Notes under the pieces: generated by a model | Databases searched by the model: none | What the model was told of the DNA's origin: nothing | The model's input: the letters and a program-made list of their open reading frames with translations, nothing else | Part shown: positions 24,952 through 38,100 of the stretch, one piece after another | Layout: each line of letters starts with the position of its first letter | Position numbering within the stretch: the first letter of the stretch is position 1 | Position numbers and translations under genes: made by a program | NCBI GenBank assembly: GCA_964017065.1 | Contig: OZ024788.1 | Coordinates: 4,976,887-5,040,886 of the forward strand | From: Haliclona indistincta | Taxonomy: Eukaryota; Porifera; Demospongiae; Haplosclerida; Chalinidae | Direction: 5' to 3' | DNA length: 64,000 nt

Positions 24952-25260
24952 GGCTCAAAGCATAAAATTTAGTTCTCCTGAACACATATCTACCTGCTTG
25001 CCGCTGCTGTACGCCGTGGGCGGGTGTATGACATGCTGTTAGGCTCCAGACATAGTATACATGATTATACAGTTGATATCCGATGCATTAACAGTGAAAA
25101 AGCGAATATTTCATAATTTACTACAGGCTACAGTGCTTAAAATGTAGTACTAAAGATGCTGCCATAGTTTAGTAGTTACTTACATAACAATTTTGACAAA
25201 ACATTTGCTATTTCTGATTATTCACAAAGTAAAATAAAAGTCAGTTTTGTTGGCGATGAT
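24952..25260. repeat. Duplicated 3' flank of C-type receptor
   Basis: Matches 44285-44585, the 3' flank of receptor C2, including GAACACATATCTAC and GCCGCTGCTGTACGCC. It shows that the C1/C2 duplication extends about 300 bp past the stop codon. Confidence 0.8.
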
Positions 25261-26762
25261 CTATATTTTAGTTGATGCTGTGATGTTAGTAGAGTTTGAG
25301 TCAAACACACTGTATGCTGGGTTTTTCTTCATAGTGCAATGCTCCACACTGCTTCTAGCTGAGTATTTAGTAGCTAGCACCCGCTGAACTTCGTCATACA
25401 AACCTGAATGAACATCAGAGCTAAGAGAGTCCTCACTCTAAAAAAAAACGGGAAAAAAACGGGGAAAAAAACATACCCAAACAATAAGATTCATCCTATA
25501 CCTCATCTGTATCAGTTAACAAACCAGCAGTGGGCTTCTTGAGGCAATTTGATTTGTACCTTCTCATAATCCTAGTAAAAAGACATGTACAATTATGATC
25601 ATAGTTTAAGAGCACTTATGTTGAGCGATGTGCGTCTCGGCATGTAGTTTGTGGCTTACAATTTTCCTGAAAGCAAAGGAGAGATTGCTGTAATCAGATC
25701 ATTGTTTTCATGTGTATGCGTGATGTTACCTTTAGTGACGAGGAGGTATAATGCAATGCAGGTTAACAGCAACACTACCAGTCCCCATGGTATAGCTATC
25801 AACACAAGGACACTAGTGGACAGTGAATCAGTTTCAGTCTGACCTGATGGGAAAAACATAGCTACCATCACATGCAACAACAAACGAAAACACCAGGTTG
25901 CTATACTATGCATGTGACATAATATCAGTATCATTGTGTACTATGGTAATAACATGCTAATACACTACCTGCAGTAGCTGTACTTGTCACTGAGGGCACT
26001 ATGGTTGCTTTGGTCTTGGTAGACATCACTGATGAGAAGACTGGGTTTACTGCAGCATTGAATAAACACAGATAACAACCAATACTTCGGCTAAGTATGT
26101 AGCTACATAACTACATGTAGCTAACACTTACAATACAAGATCAACCACTCAAAATTACATCATGCATTGTACATGTACAACTGTACCAATTGCAAAAATA
26201 GCACAATTCTGATGAAATAGAGGTACATTTCCATACCAATTATTATGCTTGTAGAGGGAATCCCTGCACCAAGTGCATTGAATGGTGTGATCTCGACTAA
26301 GACAGTGTCACTTGATGTAGTATTGATAGTGCTGCTGTTTATAGTGAGATTGTGCTGTGTTCTGTCCACAGTGAGTACTGCTATGGAGTGATCTGCTGTA
26401 TCATTGTGTCTCACCAGGTAATGAGTCAACCGTGGTCGATAAGAAATCACCATCTGTATGACACAAGCCGTACAAACTGAGATGTAAATTTTATGCCGGA
26501 GTAATGCATAACAAATTCGCAAGTGCATAGCAACAGAACTTGCCTTCCATTGAATATCCATAACTACATCAGCACCGTCAGTAGCATGAATGAGAGTGAC
26601 TGTGAAATTTTCCACTCTCTTAGGAACTGGAAAAAAATCACAACCACTGTATCCTTAGCGTCTTGCTACAATGAGTGCATACGAAATACACTGACTAACC
26701 GTCCAGTATAAAGTGTATTGGTTGACTTGTGTTCCCATTTCTTCCAGCTCTATCTTTGCCTT
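25261..26762 (-). pseudogene. Ig/Fn3 receptor C1, 5'-truncated copy
   Basis: Paralogue of C2 that keeps its 3' exons: part of Fn3-1 (about 26762-26700), 26626-26544, 26453-26237, 26049-25969, 25843-25730, 25666-25660 (7 nt), 25571-25502, 25437-25261. Sizes and phases match C2. It encodes the second Fn3 domain, a serine/threonine-rich stalk, a transmembrane helix (VLVLIAIPWGLVVLLL) and a tail with GLYDEV and NPAY; the last residues differ from C2. The signal peptide, Ig domain and most of Fn3-1 are missing. Homology ends sharply at about 26762, where sequence from the flank of receptor B starts. Frames are intact in the kept part, so a chimeric transcript is possible, but with no start seen it is best read as a pseudogene. 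Confidence 0.75.
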
Positions 26763-27912
26763 CAGAGCTGTTGCCTTAAAAAATTACTGAGTCTTATTAT
26801 AGTAAATGCTACAATGATGATAAACATGTGAATCAGTACTACGACTATTGCTTTAGGTAGTCAACCACTGATTCAATCAGTAATGATCTTTCAAGTGTTC
26901 TAGTAGTAGTATAGTAGGAAGAGGAGGAAATAAGTATGGAAGAAATGCTATGTATAGGCTTTTAAATTTGTGATATCATATTGAATCATGCCCAAGAAGA
27001 CATAGTAAGAATTACCTAACTTCCTCTATAGTCACTAAAATCCCACACTGTACTATTCCACCAAATACTTATGTGGTTCAGTTTGAACATTAAAGATGAT
27101 CATAAAAAGCACATATGATTGAATCCATAGTAATTTCCCATGGCAATGAGCCAGTATTTCAGTGGTAAAAGTGTGAGCGCTACCTAGAACACACAGCACT
27201 GCATGGGCCTCTGGCAGTTGATGAATTCAAATATGACTATTATAATTGTAATGGCTGAATAAAAGTTATCTGTTCTGTTTTCGCTATAGAAATGCAGTCA
27301 ATACTGTTGGTTATAAAAAATTAATTTCAAACTTTACTCATAAAAATTAATTAACAATAATATTATTATGTATAGGTTATTTCATGTCTACCTGATGAAT
27401 GGTGAATGGTGCCTATGAGTGAATGGTGATAACCCTGAGAGTGTAGCCCGACACACATTCACGAGTGTGTTCCCTATACTTGCAAGGCAGGCATATTTTC
27501 TACTGAGCAATTCACTATTGATCAGAAAAATATTACTATAATTATTTCTATTGAGTAAACTGAGAATTTCAAGTAACTGCAGGGACATGCATAAGATAAT
27601 GCTTACGAAGTGCTATCAATACAAAAATGAAGTGTACTTCACATGTAGTAGTGTAGTAGGCCTGAAATGCTTATACAATTGAGTGAAATAATGCCTTAAC
27701 CATCATTGCAGTACTCGGTAGCAGCTGTCAAGCATTCTAACTTGAAACCATTCATACACGACGAGTTACTGAATGAAGGCACATGACAAACACATTGTCA
27801 TAACAAATATTTGGGTTATCAAAACATTCACTAACTCTTTACAAAATCAAGTGTAAGATGAATCAGAAATTTGAAACACACTCTAAGTTAAGCAAGCATG
27901 TATACTAGTACA
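26763..27912. repeat. Segmental duplication (3' flank of receptor B2)
   Basis: Copy of 13003-14290 with small indels. It holds no recognised gene. The join to C1 at 26762/26763 is a duplication breakpoint. Confidence 0.75.
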
Positions 27913-27915
27913 GTA

Positions 27916-29815
27916 TTAGCATGTTGATACTGAAGAAGGTGCATATGATGGATTGTCCTTCATAGTGAAAGCATCTCTTTCAACATTTCCAACCTCTTCG
28001 TAGTAAGTTGCAGTATACGTAGCTTGTGGTACATTACCACAACTCCCTATATAATGACATGTACAATGTACACCATTATTATAACATTATGGTCACCTGA
28101 TTTTGAAAATGTGGACTTGCAGCACCTTTCCTACTATTAGAAAATAATATCAAAAAAACTACCGTACAGCTAGAAATTTTGGTGGACAAAATTTTGGCGA
28201 ATGTCCCAGATTTTGCGTTTGGCGACTAATATTTTGGCGCCCAGCGCCTGGCTCACGTATTGCTGTAATAGAAAAACAGATTTTGGCGACTAATATTTTG
28301 GCGGATGCTTGACGATTCGCCAAATTCGCCAAAATTTTAGTCCACCAAAATATCTAGCTGTACGGTAATACCACTATTGTTTAAACCATTTTGCTTTTTA
28401 CCTTTTGCTTGTTTTGACTGGAATTAAGGATTGCATGAAAAAGTAGTTTAATCTCATTCTTATTCACGCCTCTTACCCATTATATACAGCATTACACTGA
28501 GGGTGACTATCATCAGTAGTAACCATGGCAATGCTATCATAGGAACCACCCAGACAGGCACACTTCCTGTATCTACAGTTACTGTATTGTTCGTCTGGTT
28601 TGATGATTCTGCAGGAAGTAAATTAAAAAGTTTTAGAACTGTTGTTGTTAGAATTGGATGTACTGACCTCTGAAGAGAACAAACTGACCACAAGATGGTG
28701 ATAACTTGCATATTATGTGTTTTGGACAGAGAATAAAAATATATCTTTCTCCTGGTCTCACTCCATACAGTGTAACACTGTTCCTGTTCGTTACTATTGG
28801 AGACTGATTTGAAGTCACATTATGTGTAATCTGATATACGCCTTGTTGAAATTTGCAGGCAAGCTTGAAAAAAAACACAAATAAATTGCTTATGAAAATG
28901 ACATTAATGGTATGATACCTTCCATTGAATGTGTACAGCATAAATCAAGTTGAAAGAGCCAAATGAAAATGAAACATTAACTAACAAAATAACAACATAC
29001 AAAGAGCATCATAAAACATTTTTACCGACCTGCACATACTGTTAAACTAATGATTAGTTCCTCACTCTGTTGTTCAAGTCGTCCTGCCCCATCTCTACCA
29101 GCCACAGTCACTGAGTACTCACCATCTGATGTCAGATCAGTGATGCTCAGTGAGCTCCTGTTGTCAGTGGTGTTGTAGACCATCACTTGAGAAGAGTTGC
29201 AGCTATTCCTAACAGTGATAGTGTACACAGAGAGGTGTGTCCATTGGAGCTACCCAGCTGATGGTGACAGAAGAGAGCGTGGAGGAGTAGGTCAAATTAA
29301 GAGGAGGAGATGGTGATCCTATTATGCATAATGCAGCTCAGATATCAGACACATTTTTATAAATGTCTTACTTAATTTTATTGTCTTACCTGATATTTTC
29401 ACTGTCTTTGTCTCAGTGTTAGAGATATATGGAGTGCTGCTGTGTCTGCATGATATATTGATACCATTGTAATCAAGATGAACATTAGTAACAGTAGCTG
29501 TTGATACAAAATTGCTTCTAGTCTGGTTTGTGACAGTAAGCATGAAAATACTCAATAACTTTTCCGGATTCTCTCTGCCTTTTTCAAAGAGCACATCAAG
29601 ACTATCACCAACATCCCACACCAGCTCTGTTGTATCAGTAGTACAAGTGAACACTACAGTGTCTCCAGGACACACACTATCTGATGATGAGTCAAGTGTG
29701 ACTGTGGAAACAGTTACAGAGTTGTCATTATACAGTTGATCATACCTATTCCATTAACAGCGCGGAAAATGAATGAAAAACTGAAAAACAGGAGAAGAAT
29801 ATGCTTTCGAGTCAT
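27916..29815 (-). pseudogene. Ig/Fn3 single-pass receptor B2 (two frame lesions)
   Basis: Close paralogue of B1 with the same nine exons: 29815-29746, 29701-29390, 29318-29030, 28980-28919, 28863-28668, 28608-28477, 28417-28402, 28133-28097, about 28045-27916. The Ig exon is intact here, unlike B1. The Fn3 exon lacks 8 bases near 29229 that B1 has (289 against 297 nt), which brings a stop a few codons later. The last exon lacks one base just after its acceptor (about 28041-28046), so the NPSY tail would be out of frame. The 16-nt microexon is kept. A MITE sits in intron 7. B1 and B2 therefore carry lesions in different places. Most likely it is a pseudogene unless other splice sites restore the frame. 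Confidence 0.72.
28160..28367. mobile_element. MITE with TA target in an intron of B2
   Basis: Inverted ends TACCGTACAGCTAGA and TCTAGCTGTACGGTA, flanked by TA, with interior copies of GACTAATATTTTGGCG. B1 lacks it, so it inserted after the B1/B2 split. TA target choice fits a Tc1/mariner-type MITE. Confidence 0.8.
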
Positions 29816-30044
29816 GATCTTACTGTATTGCTTATTATTAATTTTTGTTATTTTTCTTATACTACAGTATTCAATACACTGTACATTGAGCATGAATGTT
29901 TGATATCATATCTTTTTCACTAGTATGTATGTGCTGCTCTAGTTGCTACCATAATATGTGACAAAACATACATAAAAGTGCACAGAGTATTATAAAATTT
30001 CGTTATGCTGGCAACATAGTTTAGTTGGGATGCTGTGGTGCACC

Positions 30045-30510
30045 GGTCATGTTAGCAGGTTCGTATGCTTGCATTTCCACAAACAAAGTGACAATTGTTG
30101 TGATGTTTATAGTGCCACTGTTTATAGTACGATTGCACTGTGTTCTGTCCTCAGTGAGTCGTACTGCTATGGAGTGATCTGCTGTATCATGTGTCTTAGC
30201 AGGTAATAAGTCAATCATAACAAACTCGCTAGTATAATTATAGCAATCTTCAGTGAAAAAATCACAAATCATTGTACCCTTAGTGTGCTACTACACTGAG
30301 TGCATACAATAATACACTGACTAACCGTCCAGTATGTAAAGCAATTCTGTTGACTTACGTTTTTGTTGATTGCCTTCATGCTGTGATTAAGACCACGTCA
30401 CTGACAGTAACGGATGTGTTGCTCATGCTGAACAAAGTGTTGTCAATCAATGAAGTGATTGAGGAGCGTCACGAGGTGGAGCCTACATCACTTGTGAACA
30501 TGCCTCAATA
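30045..30510 (-). pseudogene. Relic of C-type receptor Fn3 exons (C3)
   Basis: 30325-30510 resembles the first Fn3 exon of C2 and 30060-30240 the exon with RTQ.NLTINSSTIN, both broken by stops and indels. It lies between the tetraspanin and B2 in the same order as the relic at 16 kb. Confidence 0.65.
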
Positions 30511-30902
30511 CGCACATAAACACACATAATAATGTGGAATATTCATTCCAAAATTAATATGTAAAATTTACAACGATGATAAAAAATTTTATGATGACAG
30601 CTGTTGTTGCTGTTTTTGTGAATCCATTATCATATTCTATTATACCTGTGTACAACTGCAGTGATGATGCTATCACCAACAGATTAACCTCAGGTTTGCA
30701 ATGTATAGCAAACTTCACCACTGTTGAAAGTCCTTACTGTGTATCCCACGGTACATGCATGTGTATGTGTACATGTATAATTATTAATAGCGGAATACCC
30801 ACAACAAATTGCACAGTTTCCAATGTGACTGCAATTGACTGTAAACAGCAATTCATCTTCCATACAATAATTTCCTTGACTTAGTCATGGGTGCATGAGT
30901 GT
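30511..30902. other. Intergenic, no gene recognised
   Basis: A 102-codon ORF on the plus strand (30576-30884) has no recognisable domain and lies between a pseudogene and the 3' end of the tetraspanin. It is not called as a gene. Confidence 0.5.
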
Positions 30903-32148
30903 TCAAATCTGTTCTTCATGGATTAAAGCAATAGCTAAAAGCAGCTCAGTAGTGTAACACCACAGCCAGATTAATACAGCAGCAATCTGAGAGGACAGAA
31001 ATGATTATCAATCAGCAATACAAATGTCGGGAAGACTACGATTTAAGATGGCAGCTATATTATGAACGCATACCTGCAAGCCTGCAATAGTAATACTAAA
31101 TTTACTAACAAAACTGAAAATGTAGTTGTAGAATGACTCCACACGTGACACACAACCCTGTAGCAACATGAAACAGTGTGCAGTTGACAAGACGACTGAC
31201 TTACTTCAGAGTATATTAGACCAGTTTGGTTAATCATCTGCTGTGTATTCCTCACAATGTCAGGACAATCACTGGCTAGTGGATCAGTGGCGTTACAGCA
31301 TGACACTGGTACAGAGAAATTCTCAAACACTGTTTCATAATCAGTGAAATTATTTACTCCACAACATTCCATCTATATGCATGAAAAACAACAATGATGA
31401 GTGCTATACAATAAGAAATATTACATTTTGCTGTAAAGCATTCCAAGCATCCTGAACAGTCCGATTATCAAGATACTTTTGTAAAGTACCGCTTAGTTCT
31501 ACACTGGTCTATAAATTATGGCATTAAAATTAATATAGTATTATAATTGTACTAAATAATGTACTCACCGGACCACTCATACCAGCTGCTACAATACCAA
31601 CAACAAGTGCTAATATGAGCATCGGTAGAACACACAGACAAACACAACACTGCATTATTGAAGCACAGTATAGTCATGTAGCTATGTAATAATCATGAAC
31701 GTACACATTCACCAAGCAAGTATTTGGTTTGGGCAATACAAGATCCCTCCTCAGAATAACGAAAAGATGGATCTTCATCCTTATACTTATACTTAGCCTT
31801 TGCTGTTGCTATCTGACAAATACTGGCACCAATCATAAGTACACCAGCAATGATGAGCAGGACTGATAGTAACACCACATTGACATTTGCTGGTGCAGTG
31901 ATGGGATAATAGAATGACAGATTTTGTACCTTGAGAAAAGATAAAAATTATTGTTATAAACTTGTGATTAATTTCTCACCAATGCCCATATTGCAATTGG
32001 TATAAATGAAAGACCAAATACCTAAAAATAGAATAAAACTATACATGCTATGTACACCAGTTTCATACCAAAATAAGTGCAATAATTGGCAGAAAATACT
32101 TGAACAAACTTGAAGTTGTAATGTTTTCACGGTGACAAGAAATAAAAA
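30903..32148 (-). CDS. Tetraspanin unit T1 (5' end uncertain; may be fused to T2)
   Basis: Exons on the minus strand: 32148-32069, 32021-31980, 31929-31705, 31649-31569, 31508-31425, 31372-31205, 31157-31074, 30986-30903, all in phase. Four membrane segments with a large outer loop that carries the tetraspanin signature: ECCGVNNF, then PVSCC, DCP and GC just before the fourth segment. Tetraspanins organise receptors and adhesion molecules in membrane patches. No start codon is found in frame upstream of the first exon. Instead the exon begins at a good acceptor (TATACACAG) whose phase matches a donor in the last exon of T2 only 46 bp away. T1 is therefore either the second half of a fused eight-pass protein or has an unseen first exon. 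The final residues are LIHEEQI. A decayed piece of it lies at 16793-16930. Confidence 0.85.
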
Positions 32149-32177
32149 CTGTGTATAATGAATAAATTATAAACTGG

Positions 32178-35100
32178 CTAACTCAGATCATTACCCATTA
32201 CAAGTGGTATATATCCTCCTCCAATGATCTGTAGTAATGCACTTGTGCTTGCTAATGTATACAACATAATAATTACCGGTATTGGCCCTATAATGATACA
32301 AACTCCAGCAACAACACTGAGAATATAGTGAAAGGATGACACTAACCGAGGCACACAACCCTGCATGTAAAATAAAACATTGAAAAAATCTTTATAATTA
32401 CTGCAGTCAACAGCTCTGCTGTTTGTACTCATCGAAACACCAAGGCGCCTCTAGAGAAATATGCAAGGAGATTTTCCTTGTGCATAATCAGGGGGTACCA
32501 GAAAGAAAAATTACCGACCCCAGGCCAAAAAGTGGGTGGGTGGGTTGAGAGGGTTTTTACACAAAAAGTCATTTTGCGTAAATTTTAGCCACTACATTTC
32601 TGGTGCACTGTAGAGTTGTTTACAGATTCTTGACACCAGCAGAGGTCTATATCATGCAGATATAACATGCTTTTGTTATTATTTACAGTGTGTATATACA
32701 TACACAGTAAAAAGCAGGTAAAAGAATCATTTATTATGCTGTGAAGGGCGTGGACTGTAGGTGTGGCTAGCATAATGCAAACAAAGCTTCCCGAGTCTGA
32801 GGCAGGCAGTTATTCTACTCATCAGCTTTTGCAGTAGATTCAGCTGCACTTAGCTCTTGAGTGTTGTTCTTCCGTCGGAAGAAGCTATCCAAATCGTGGA
32901 GCTTTTCTGTGACGAGCACTAGCTGCGCTTGTGCTCTGAAACGACTACAGTACGTGATGATAATCTTGGCCACATTCACAGCGGTAGCACCGTCGCTTTC
33001 TGGTCTCTGCTGCTGCAGCAGTCTTCTGCATGATCGCGATCGATACTACACTGACGCACCCGCGCTATCGACAATGAGCTACGTGTACGCGATCGTCTCG
33101 ATCGCCATTTTCTTATGAATATTAAATAGCTCGCCTTGTGAATATCATTATGTGACACGTTATGACGTAGTGGGTGGGTGGGTATATTGGGGCTATGTAA
33201 AAAACCGGCCTGGGGTCGAAAATTTTCGCCACTGGCACCCCCTGTGCATAATACATGTAAAGATGTAGGAAAAGTTTTGTTTATTATTATGATGCTGATC
33301 TCAACAAAATTAATGTTATGAAAAGCTAGCTAGTTAGCTATCGTTCGAGATTAACCTATGCTAGCTCCAAATGACCTGCAAGTACATAGAGTTTCATAAA
33401 ATTAATTATTTGTACTACTGACAATGGTAGTACAACTTTGGTATGATTCATACAAAAATTGTGGTAGAATCGTAAGCATTTTACATTAAATGTTTTTTCC
33501 TTTGTGTGAATTGAGTCTAGCCTTGTGCAGTCGTGCTGCTGTGGTCTTCATGTATCAGTAGGGCGACCAGTTTAGCCAGTGCACAAAGAGTGTTTCGTCA
33601 AACTGACTCAACGAGCAATCACTTTTTTTCAACTTTCAAGGGGGTTTACTATATTATTTGCTGCGTCTATATTATTATACAGCTTGAGAACCTGCCCTTT
33701 CAAGTAAAATTCAATTTTTCCAATCGTACAACAATCTTTTAAAATCATTGTCTATAGTATGATTGTTGTAAGTATACGAAACAGAAACTTTATTTTGTCT
33801 ATCATAATAGAATACAGCAAATGTATATAATGTTCACTGTGGCATACAACTATTACATCATACCTCAGTGTATATCAGATGAGTTATATTGTCCTTGTTA
33901 GTATCCATGACAATATCTGGGCATGTTGATTCATTGGTCAGTGGGTTGGTGGTGTTACAGCAGGAGACTGGTACAGAGAAGTTGTCGAAAACTTGTTCAT
34001 AGTCACTAAACTCTACCACTCCACAACATTTTAACTGTAATAGTGATAAGAAACAAACTAATACTAGTTTATCGATGTCAATCTGTATGGTGAGCATCGA
34101 CTTCACTTGGCACTCTATTAGTGAATACCTGTTCCCAGCTTCTTATTGTGAACTTCAGTGCGCTGGTTGCTAACTGAAGGGCCTCGCGTTATACTCTGTT
34201 CGAAAAGTCCACTATATGAAAATACTGACCAAATTCCTAAGTGGGCTAAAAATGAAAGCTTTGCTAGCATTGACGCATACATTATTTTCTTACTACCACT
34301 AGCTTTAGTACTCAAGTTGAAGAGTTGTATTATAGGCTGAATTGTCATTTTAAATTATAATTAATAGTTAGAGAGCGCATCCGAGGATCTACGCGATTTA
34401 GAAGCCCGAGAGCCGTTGCTATATAGCGTCCGAGCGTAGCGAGGGCGCTATGGTAACGGCGCGAGGGCTTCTAGATCCGATTGGATGCGCTGTCTAACTG
34501 ATTTAGACCATAGCAACAGCAAACAGAAACGACGCGAACGACGAGCAAGGACACGCAGGCGTTGTAAAAATCATTCAGTAGAACTCCGCGCACAGAACCG
34601 TAATCTGCGCCGTGTGGTGGGATTCCATTATGAGGTCGCGGCAGTAGCGGGATTCCATTATGAGATTTGTAGACACGCAGCTACGCAACCTGATTGGTCA
34701 ACAGCGCTTAGCTATGGTCTAATTATAGGTAGAAACCAGGGGATTGCAAGTTGCTTGACCGAAAATTTGCTGCTAGCGCATGCGCACAGTATGTTATCTG
34801 TACAATTAGTATACAGAAACACACTATGGGTTTGCGCTAACAAGAAATTGTATAGTCGAGCAACCTGCAATCCCTAGTCACTTAATTTAGTGTGATTTTA
34901 AGGGGTGAGGCTGCAGCAGTAATGAGCATTCTACGCATCAAGTTTTGACATAAATTGTAATATTACTGTTATTTTCTTAGAGAGTTTATCGACATGTGAA
35001 GAGTTAATATTATCGTACAACTCAACATTTTCATGGACTAAAATTTGTGAATGGGAAAAATTCATGAAAAATTCTAGACCACTAAAATTAAAATAATTAT

Positions 35101-38100
35101 TGCGATACAGCGGTTCGACCGGCCGGCTACTTGGGAAAAGTTCAATATTGCAAATTTGATTCGTAAACCATGAAGTGTGAACCATACATTATCAGCAATA
35201 AAATTGGATCCACACGCAGTAGTACTGAATCTCATTGATGCAATGCATGTGACAAGTCTCTTTACATGTGCATTGCATCGATGAGATTCAGTACTACAGC
35301 ACTTCGAAACCATATTATTGTTGACAATCTACAGTTCACACTTCACGGTCTACAAATTAAATTTTACAAGAAGCATGAAGCATGTAAGCAAGAGTATGTA
35401 AGCCTAACAACAATATCGGTATAGTACTGACTTCCATACAGCATGCATGCTGGTACTGCTCAGGTCATTACTACATCGTTTTCTCTACCACTCACACATG
35501 GGAAAAACTCAAATTCAGCGCTGTAATGCATGCAAGTATTTTACAATAATTATGCTACATCCACAGTGTTCTCGCTAGGATTTGAAGACCAAGTGGTGCA
35601 AACCAAACATAATTACATAGTGTCAATTCACTCAATGTGAATATCATTAAAATCTACATGTGCTGTGGTTTGGAGGTGAAAACAGTTGGTATAAATCAAC
35701 CATTATTGCTATTGATCAGACAAAATTACCAAAATCTCACTGGGATTGCAGAAAAATTGTGAAAACCAAGTGGTGCAATGTAACAACCAAGTGGCAACCA
35801 AGTGGTGCAATGTAACAACCAAGTGGTGCAGCACCACCAGAAAAAAGCCTAGCGAGAACACTGTACATCCACTTAGTTAATCATGAAAATTTTTTCAGGC
35901 CTGAATCTAAAATCACAGAATTTTTGACCACAAAAATTTGTAGCTATGCGGTAGTTCATAAAATTAATGAATACATAACCGTTTGGCAGTGTGTGGCTCC
36001 ATGACTCTGCCCACCATAGCATAGTTATACTTACTGTGCTTTGAACAGCATCCCAAGCATCTCTAGCTCCTTGTGAGTTAGGGATGGTGAAAAGTGAACT
36101 GTTGGCACTAACTTGAATACTCTCAGACAGCTATATAACGTAAAAAGAAATACAATCGCTTGAACTATGAAATCACTTACATTAGGGATTAGAGCAGCTG
36201 CTGTAATACCAAGACCTGTTAGAATTGCACCGAAAATGGCTAGGAGAACTAAAAGCTATAAAATCAGAAGATAGACTATTTGCAACAATTACATGTTATA
36301 GAGACTATACCATTATTATGCATATTAACCAATAAACACTGCCATTTTCACATGTTCTCTGATAGTGAACAAAGACCATAAATCCAACAACCAGACCAAA
36401 TGCGAGCACACCCACGATGACGACCAGGACTGATATTATGAAGATGGCTTGAGTAGTGACCAATGGGAAAAATACTTCACATTGGACCTAATAAATGAAT
36501 ACTAGATCAGTATAATTATGCAGAATAGTTACTGTTTGATTAATTATAGTCAAAAGCATTGACGAAATTAGACTTGATGATTTTTAGGAACTAATTGGAA
36601 TCCACCAAATGCAATATTCGACCAAAACTGCAATTGTTGTTGTAAATGTAAATTGGAATTCTAAGTTTCTCAAATGCTGTTATAGATTATTTTTTCGTAC
36701 AAAATCAAACAGCACCTTGTAAAATGGGTTAACCACAATAAAATTTAATAACACATTTTGTAGCTAATTTTTTCTGGCTACATAGTATACACTATCTTAC
36801 CAATGCCCATATCCCAGTTATTATCACCGCCAAACTTAGAGTACTCTACACATACAGAACAATATCACGGCAATCAGAGTATACTTGCTATGACTTACCA
36901 ACAAAACAAATGCTGTATAAATTCTGCATAAAAATGACTTAGAATTATAAAAACTTCCACGCAGTGTATTTGTTTTTTCAAATTCTTTGCATTAAAGAGA
37001 ATGAATATGCAGCAAAAAAAAAACATTATTAAGTCTAATCTGACACATTATACTGTAAAGCTATCTGAAAATTCGGCTATTTAAGTATTACTTAATGTAG
37101 GTAAGGAGTGCTCTACGTGATTTATGGCACGAGACCACAGCCCGAGTGCCATAAATCACGTAGAGCACGACTTACCTACATTAAGTGATTTAAAGTATAT
37201 GCCCAGGCAGCAGCTATTTGCGACAAGCGATTTCTTGTGAATTGCTGACTCAGCGTGCTATATGGGAATTAAAGCACGTTGAATATGGGCATATCGAATG
37301 CTGATATTGTACGGTGGGCGGGGCTCACAAAATACGTGATTTACAGGAAGCGCGGTGCCTTTGATTCTGCCCACTCACATACTTTAAATACCATTGAAGA
37401 CAGCACTATCAAAATTCAAGAGGTAAAATAATAATCATTGAATCTGGATAATTGTTTTTGTCGAAATTAGAGAGAAATCCCGAAAATTGTTGTTGCTGAA
37501 ATATTTTAAGTGTAAAACTTTTCACAAAACTATAGTTTTACTTAACATACGGAAGTCAAGAGGTACAAAAAATGATTACTGTAACAGCAAACTATTCGAA
37601 GTGCCTTAGAGCTGGTATTTTTGCGTGTTTTAAATTTCGAGAGCAGAACAGATTCATGCTGTCTATAGGTGCTAACTTGTACAGATAAGTTTTGCACGTA
37701 AAATGCTGTACTATCAAAAAGCTATAAGACAGCCATCACCAGACTTTACGATTCAGTTGTATGATAAAAAAAGAGATTAGGCACGCTTACATCCTCAGGA
37801 TACAGAAATTCAATGCTCTTTATTCCACTTGTGAGATGCACAATCAAACACCAAATAGTCATGAACAAGCGTCGCTAGCTCGGCACTCCGAAGCACACAG
37901 CAAATCGGATGCTTGACTACCAGAAGATAATATGATATGACTCGCTATGGTCCACACAGAAGTAGAAAACTATACGCAAAAAAATTGTTCATTGAAGAAG
38001 CGGGAATTCAGAATAATCAAGACCAAACGAATTTGCTCAGAGTGAGATAGTTAATGAGCATCATAGAGAAACTGATGAGCTCATCTAGTGTACAGTTTTC

